Below, in pieces: positions 57,226 through 64,000 of a DNA stretch of 64,000 nt (position 1 is the stretch's first letter; the number at the start of each line of letters is the position of its first letter). The notes under the pieces are model-generated. The model was given only the letters and a program-made list of their open reading frames with translations, was not told the DNA's origin and searched no databases. The position numbers and the translations under genes were made by a program. Location: contig QXVZ01016643.1 in assembly GCA_008931825.1 (NCBI GenBank), positions 3,709 through 67,708 of the forward strand, in the 5' to 3' direction. The DNA is from Phallusia fumigata. Lineage: Eukaryota > Chordata > Ascidiacea > Phlebobranchia > Ascidiidae.

Positions 57226-60200
57226 AGCCGTCCTAGATCCCCGCCAATCCTGTGAATCCTTGGTGGCTGATCAGTGAATATTACAAACAATTTTCAGAAC
57301 TGTTTAATTCCGCTGGTGTTAGATTACGATTCATTTCAAACTTTTTTGACAGAAATGGTTCTGGAGATAATGTTTTAAAAAAACAGTTATAATTATTGAA
57401 GGTCAGCAAGTCATACTATAGAGCAATTGTTTTTCTTGGAATTGTAGTGCAGCAGGTCACAAAACTCACTCAACTCAATTAGACTCGCTCAACAACAACT
57501 TGTTGCTGTCTAGCGCCACTTAACGGAAATATTATTAGGTCAGGAAATACCACTACATTGAAAACCGAGCACCTTCGTCCTGTTGTGATAGACAGGCCAG
57601 TGGCGGTAACAGCGCCGCTCAACACCTAAAGAAAGGGCCTAGCAACGTACTCACGATATATACCCATATATTGAGATTCCTTTTAACTTTAAATTTGTGG
57701 AACATTCTACATACATGTAATGAAATATGTTCAAATTAACATCATATAAAGTACAGCCTGTTTCCGAACATTAATAGAAGTTTTATAGAGGTAAGGTCCT
57801 GACCCATTCGATGGGCGAGTTTTGCTTGCTTGTGAAACCGTCGCTGCGTTGAAAAACGCTGCCAAAGCAGCATTGCCCCAAACGACTTTTGGCCGACGAC
57901 TGACAACAGCACATTCTTTACAAGAGACAATCTCGTCGAGGGCAGTATTAATGCTGGGCTGCTATTATGATTGTTCGCTCCGGGCAATGCGTGACTGGTA
58001 TGCGAGGCATTCGCCCGCCGCGACCGATCGGGTTTTTGTACAAACAAGTCCGCCGCGAGCTTGAGGAATGTCGATCCTGTGTGTGTGCGCGTGTCCGCGC
58101 GCAGCGAAAGGCGAAAAGAAGCCGTCGCCGAATCGGTAATTGGATGACCAGCGCTTCAACCGCCTTGGTTTGTTTCGAAGGCATTGGTTTCTAACTAAGT
58201 AACATGACAGAATAGGTTTAAAACTTGATGAAAAATGCTGGCAGGTTAGTCACGGTCTTTGCAACAAAAATGCGTTATAGCACAGTCGCAATTTGAAGCA
58301 GGCCCTTCACGGCAATTTAGGTCACAATGCTCGTCGAGTGTGTCGTATCAGTGTCTTGATTTCCTCTGTAATGACAGTGCTTGTCAATTAGAAACAGTGT
58401 TGAGTGACATGTAATAGGCCTACTCGTAGAACAGATTTTTGGTGCTTTATTATCGATAGATATGTGATAAAGTGCACTTCAAAATTTTGCGCGTGTTGGT
58501 GGTGACGTCGCAGTGCCCGAGGAACTGTAAATAAACGGCTGTTTGGGTTTATAGTTAGGGCTTGGACAAATATTGAAAGTAAGTTGTACGTCCTGATCTA
58601 TGATATCGGTATTTCGTGCGTGTGTTCTTTGCAGCAGATATAGTATGCAGTTTGTCAATCGATGTGTGAACGAAAATCAGAAAGAGCCTGAAAAGAAAAC
58701 TTGCATGTGGTGCCAATCTACAAGTTGTTAATCCACAAAATAAAATCCTTTTTAGATTTTTTCATTTTCCGGTTTAACGTGAACCACTAAGTTTTAATAT
58801 AGTAATCATGTTAAATTTTAGCTTTAAATTCGAGATCAATTGACTGTAAGTTGTTTGTGGAAAGGCACTGTTTAAAAATATCGTGGAGTGTGAGTATCAT
58901 CGTAAAAACATAGGAAGCATTAGTTAAATGAAAAGGAATTTTTTTAGCGCGAAAAGAATTTGTGGTATGTAGAAACTAGAAAGTAATGCGCCAGACATTT
59001 AGTGGGTATGTGGTGTATGACGTAGACGTTTACTTTCATTTGGTTACCAGCCGCCGTTACCAGTACTGTGGTAAAAGAGCTGGCGAGGCGGAATTTTTTT
59101 TATTGTTGCTTCACCGAGCATCAACTCATTACTGGGAAGATAGTTGATACTTGACACCGCTGTTTGGTGTTGATTGCCGTTAGACTACATGGAGTAAATA
59201 GTAAAGTTGCAACTTGATATTTTGTTTTGGCGCAACCGGTTAGTTTCTATGTCCCCAACCGTTTTCGCTTTTAGTTTTTAGTCCGTATGTACGCCGTTTT
59301 TACACAGTGGTTTGCAAAATCAATATGAAAAGCAATATGAAAAGTATTTGCAAAAAGTACTGTTGAGTATTTTTTTGACCGAATTGTAGTGCAACAAACT
59401 AATTGTTACCGAAATAAATTTACGAATTGAACCCGCGGAATTATAACAGACACTTTTTTCGCAATCGCGGTTAGCCAAGTTGTTCAACGATGATTCAGAG
59501 GTGCGCGGTGTAATTCTTCGCCCGTTCGTAACAAAGAAGATAGATGCCTACCTTCTTCTTTGAGTCAACATCACCTTTCGTGGTGACCGATGACAGAAAG
59601 GTTGGAATGTCGCACGCGCCGCGCGCAGGCACAGTCACGGCGCGTGCACGCACACGCGTATAATAGACGAAGCACGAATATTTCACTTACCGCGATGAGC
59701 TGAGCGTACTGGCTTAGTTGAGAGTCGCTTGGCGAAGATCGACCTACATATCGCCTGAAAGGAATGTCACTTGTGCGAATTCGTGTGTGTTGTTGTCCAA
59801 AACAGCATCGTAAAAGTTGGAATGCAACAGAACACAAACTAATTCGTGTCAAGGCAATCACATGTCATAACATTATTGAAATTAAACTTAAAATTAGAGA
59901 TATAACGACACCAGTAAGTATACTCTAACCACTTTCGACTATAAAAGCTGACACAAGCGTTGCTAGTTATTTCGGTACAGGTGTGGCGCGATACTTTTCC
60001 CAAGGGACGCGCGGTTGTCCCTGGCCAGACGATTTATGTAAGTCACAACGATGTTGTTGCATAGATGCGACATACAAAATATTTTTAGCGTTTCCTTTTG
60101 TTAGCTGGGATTTACGTCAGGGAGACGTAGGTTGAAATGTCAATGTTTTCTTTTCCTGTCCTTTCTGGAATGTTGATAGTTCTACGACCGATATCAGGCA

Positions 60201-60364
60201 TGTCTGCGTCTATTTTTCAGAAAGTAGGACAGCGGCTCTCCAGCTAAAGATTGGTTAACTAGAAGCTAGTGTGTGTAAAATATCGATTGCCTTTATGTAG
60301 TGTGCAAATGCCTTGTTGGACGAATGAGTAAGACACTCAGTGGAGAGGATCGCCGCCTTAAGCC
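57226..60364. other. Region upstream of angiomotin, no firm gene
   Basis: This should contain the promoter and 5' UTR of the plus-strand gene starting at 60365. Two minus-strand exon-like pieces, 59691-59754 and 59552-59574, have good splice sites and agree in phase; together they read RSIFAKRLSTKPVRSAH and then RGDVDSKKK, resembling a mitochondrial leader, but no start, other exons or family were found. The CpG-rich 57820-58190 has open frames on both strands with no family resemblance. Confidence 0.35.
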
Positions 60365-63300
60365 ATGACAGAACGGAACGGTGGAACTGTTCTTCACAGG
60401 TTACTTGCAGAAAAGTTTAAAAATGACGATCCGTCCACTTCTACCGGCAAAGGAGTCTTTAATTCCATATTTTCCTCTGGCCAACTACAAACAAGTACTG
60501 GGCAAGGTGGTATGACTGGTAACCAGTACAACTGCGATCCTTCCCAAACAACTGAAAGTGACCCAGAGGCTCGCCTGGATGCTTTGTGTCGTTCAACCCT
60601 GCAACGTTCCAATGATGAAAGTTGTCAACAAACACATTCACCTGCTGCATCCTCGCGTCGTCCGCCACCGTCATACGCCGAAGCAAGATTGGAAATTACC
60701 CACACACCGGCTGAAACGCCAGATCACAACTTTTCATCTGCTATCCCGCAAATTTTGTCGCCTCGTTATCAAAAATCTCCGTCGCCATCCGCTTCCGCCG
60801 ACAACAAACATTACAAGCATCCAATTAACAAACGAATGCAAGAATCCTCTAAGTCAGCTGATGCTGTCAAAGAACGAATGAAGTCAAATGGCCACCCAAA
60901 GTCAAGCAGTGGTGGCGACGAGTACTTGTATACCGACAGTCTGCGAAGTTCCGATTCATCCCGTAAAGTTCAGTTACGAGGAATACGTGGGCAAAAGAAC
61001 TCGTCGGTAACCCGTTCTAGTTCTTTACACCAAAGTCAGGAGGACAAGGCACATTTTCATCGCGTATCGTTAGAAGAACAAATGTTCCTACCGTTGTCTA
61101 ACGAAAAGCTAAACGCCATCCACAACTCGCCAAAACCGAACCACGAGTCGCCGAAAGGCAAATACACCACAAGCTTGTCGAACACAACAAACGCAGGCCG
61201 CAAGCCAGGCCTTAAGGAACAACGAAGATACTCAGCACATTCCAGCCCTTTTCACACCCAAAGTCCGAGATCTTCGGAAGACTCAAATGTAACAGCACAA
61301 AAACCTATGTACACGCAGGTAAGGTTTAGAAAACATGAGTGAGTTGCTGGTTTTGATTATGTTTAACGTGAAAGTTTTAATGTTAACATTTACATTTTCG
61401 ATGTGTTGTTTTTGTGGTAATAATGAACTATTAGCGTTTGCGAAGTGTAAACATGCGTTTGTTGAGATTCAAATGGTTGGGGAATGTAGTTCAAGTCTGG
61501 TCCAGAACTAAACTTTTCATTAGAAGCCGGCTCTCGCGCCACACTCTGAGGGAGTACATCGTTAACTTAAGCGCTGCAGGTAGCAAAATAAACTGAATTG
61601 CAGGTTAAAGATTGGTTGATCAGTTAGAACAACAGCCTCGGGCAACTGAGCGTAACGACGGCGCGCCGCATTTTTGTGCGCTTAGCTCACGTCCTTGAAA
61701 CGGCAATGACATAAGAAAAGGCAAAAAAGGAGTATATTTTTATGACTATTTTTCGCGGTTCAAAATTGTTTGGCAAAGTTGGGCCTAATGATTTTTTGGT
61801 AAATCTTTAACGTGGATAATGTCAAGTTGTGGGATTGAAAGCTTTTTTTCCGATGACGGTTCTGAATTTGACCGTTCGGGAAGGTTATGTATTTTGACAG
61901 CCACTCGCGGTGTTTCCTTGCCAAACATCAGCGTATCCCTTCGCTGTTCGTTTTTCCCGGTTGTGACAAAACTGAAATCAAACGAGCACTTCCAAAACTA
62001 ACAAAACGCATCAAGTGCGTGACCTAAGAAGGTACGGTCTTAAGGAAACGTGGGCGGACAGCGGAAAACTAGGCCAATGTGCCGTGGGGTTTAGAACGGA
62101 ATGCGGATCGCGTGGTACATTTCTGGCACGCCTGAATGAGCGGGCTTTGTGAAATCAGCTCAAGCGTGGTGTGTCAGTGCCTCCGTTCAACGACGCTGTC
62201 AGACTGCTATGTTTGTCTGCGTGAAGTTGCTGGGGTTGTTGTTGTGTTTGTTGTCTTGAAGTTGTGTCAGTTTATCCGCTAGTTGCGTTGTTATAGTATG
62301 TGAATGAGACTGCTTGCAGGACTTCGCATTTGTGGAGCCATCGATAGTTTACTGACGTTTACTTACCCCCAAGGCATCGTTCAGTTTGACAACAAACAGT
62401 TAACTATTCGAGTTCTGTCGTTTTGAGGTTCGCGCTCAAGTTACAAACCATCGTTGTGTTGAAGCCCAGGGATTAGAGGCATGAATGTTAAGTTAAGATC
62501 GCATTCGCCAATACGCAGCAGTCAGCTTAGTTACTGACAGAACTTGGCGAGAGCTGGCAATAAACTAATTGTTGCTACAACTTGATTGCAGTCGTTCAAA
62601 TTTTCGCCGCAGAACAAATGTCGACCAGATGAAAGGCTTGTGACGTCGTAAAACGATTTAAGTCGGTCAGGAATTGTTGTATCTATTCCCAATAGTATTC
62701 GTACTGATACCAATGTTTAGGGCCTGTCTAAATTGTCTGTCTTCCTGTTCTGTCGATGTAAAGAAAAGTGTGCAAAACGTAATGGCATGTCCACTGAAGT
62801 CGTGTGCAAATGTCATGTGGCAAGTCAGCCTGGGAACGTTTTTCTTTTGGCAGTTGATAGCTACTTGCTCACAAGTGGGTCCTTGTACAATATTAGGCAG
62901 TTCGCCCTGCTCAACGTCCGATGTGCCAGTTTACATAACTCAACTCGTCATCAAGCCGGTGGTAAATTCTTTGGAAGTTATCTGATTAGGGCCTTCGAAG
63001 TGAGATTATTGTCACACCTTACACGGCGAAGGGCAGCAGTTGTTGAGACGTGCGTGGTTTCGCCAACGCCGTAAGCGATATTGGGCTTTCGCCTCGGTCG
63101 CACGATCTCACTGTGTGTAATAAGCTTACGCGCTGACTGCAGGAGGAGATTACGTTTAGAAAAATGCAACTCGGTAGATGTGCTGTGCTTTGTAGGTGCT
63201 TTATGTCGATTGTCAAATTTAGTAGTGTGTTCAAGTGGAACTTGATTTTGCTTTATTAATTTGGTTTGAGAAGAGTTAGCTGCTGAATTTAAACATTTGT

Positions 63301-64000
63301 ACGCGCGTGTGCGCCTAGTTTTCTCTGTAGTGCTATACAGTCAACACGAGTTTTGCTATAGCTTAATTTATGATGTTTCGTTGCAGTGCTACAGGAAATT
63401 AGCATTCAACTTAAACGTTGGTATCTTGATCTAACTTCTAGGTTGGAGCGAATCAGAGCAGCGATTCATCTAATCCTGAACTTCATGCAAACGGTGTTTC
63501 AAGCAATATGCCGCAAACCCCCACGGCCAACCCAAACACGACATTTATGCGCAATCAGGCAGCTACGCCAAACATGCATGGGCATTATTACCAGCCAATT
63601 GGCATGATGGGACAGAGCCAATCAGCGACACCTACGCATGTACAACTGATAAATACTCAGTCACCACCAAGAAGGCCGCCACCTCCCTACCCTGCTGGTA
63701 TGATGGGCTTGGAACAAGTAGCAGTCCAACAGCAGGAAGACGCCTCCACATGGCAACCTCAGAGGCCAAACTCATTGGCACTTGGGCAACCATGCAAGAA
63801 GAAAGGCAATTCGTAAGTAGAATATTTGTTGCGCTGTGTGGACGCCTGAAAGTTCTTCTGCTTCAATATTTTTTAAAAATGAGTCAGTTTATATATTATA
63901 CGCTACCAACGATATTGCTAACAGCTCATTGTTTGGTTTCATGTTTCAGGTGCGGAAGTGCGCTGAATAGTCCCACGGTCACGTCTCCTACGACAATTCC
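60365..64000 (+). CDS. AMOT: Angiomotin family protein, first three coding exons (partial)
   Basis: Exons 60365-61318, 63442-63812 and 63950 to beyond the window encode at least 458 residues. Angiomotins are junctional scaffold proteins that bind YAP/TAZ and NEDD4-type ligases through N-terminal PPxY motifs and actin through an adjacent segment; they act in Hippo signalling. The start GGTVLHRLLAEKF (6-18) matches human GGTTVLQRLLQEQL. PPSY with AEAR at 101-108 replaces human LPTYEEAK, and RRPPPPYPAGM (395-405) matches GPPPEYPFKGM. Both are full PPxY motifs. HFHRVSLEEQM at 230-240 lies where human AMOT has its LATS site and actin-binding segment, but the HxRxxS pattern is not exact. The low-complexity Ser, Gln and Pro-rich character fits the family N-terminus. 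The coiled coil and PDZ-binding end must lie to the right of the window. Confidence 0.87.
61319..63441. other. First intron of the angiomotin gene
   Basis: A 2.1-kb intron. The open frames inside it on both strands have no family resemblance. It is moderately CpG-rich; an internal alternative promoter is conceivable but unsupported. Confidence 0.5.

Noticed and set aside
57742-58194. Overlapping open frames on both strands
   Set aside because: Several frames are open at once in a CpG-rich stretch, none with splice logic or homology.
63386-63607. 73-codon plus-strand open frame over angiomotin exon 2
   Set aside because: It is in the wrong frame; the exon frame is fixed by the PPPPY motif and by the phase of exon 1.

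Overview
The window looks like nuclear DNA from a compact, AT-rich invertebrate chordate genome, most likely an ascidian (Ciona-like). I infer this from several things: vertebrate-type genes (class II PAQR receptors, a GPC3/5-type glypican, angiomotin, MCM7, ECHDC1), short GT-AG introns, many small non-autonomous DNA transposons, and probable 3' splice acceptors a few bases before several start codons, as expected in an animal with spliced-leader trans-splicing. No prokaryotic operons, rRNA genes or CRISPR arrays are present. The species assignment is inference; no database was searched.

Layout. 1-6.4 kb: the last two exons of a monoglyceride lipase (+), then FKBP12 (+) and TMA7 (+) lying 342 bp apart, embedded in a dispersed repeat that carries a 128-bp tandem array. 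6.4-8.5 kb: a hAT-type MITE inserted beside the end of another DNA element. 8.5-19.3 kb: two tandem PAQR (membrane progestin receptor-like) genes on the minus strand with the same exon architecture. 19.3-23 kb: repeats (a hAT MITE, a tRNA-derived SINE, LTR-like ends). 23-24.3 kb: a seven-exon gene of unknown family on the plus strand with an N-terminus like the RNF11 acylation signal. 25.1-26.0 kb: a probable small membrane protein (-). 27.1-29.2 kb: ECHDC1 (+). 29.8-31.1 kb: a weak two-exon candidate (-). 32.1-43.2 kb: a 12-exon glypican (-). 45.3-54.7 kb: a 16-exon MCM7 (-), with a possible E2F-type promoter element near 56.3 kb. 54.7-60.3 kb: mostly non-coding, including a degenerate GTACGG-rich array and one unexplained open segment. 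60.4 kb to the window end: the first three coding exons of an angiomotin-family gene (+), cut by the window edge.

The genes form no single pathway. They cover lipid and acyl-CoA metabolism (MGLL, ECHDC1), protein folding and translation (FKBP12, TMA7), cell-surface signalling (two PAQRs, glypican), DNA replication licensing (MCM7) and Hippo/junction signalling (angiomotin). The exon models were built by hand from homology, reading frame and splice sites; each keeps frame across every junction, and ambiguous junctions are flagged.
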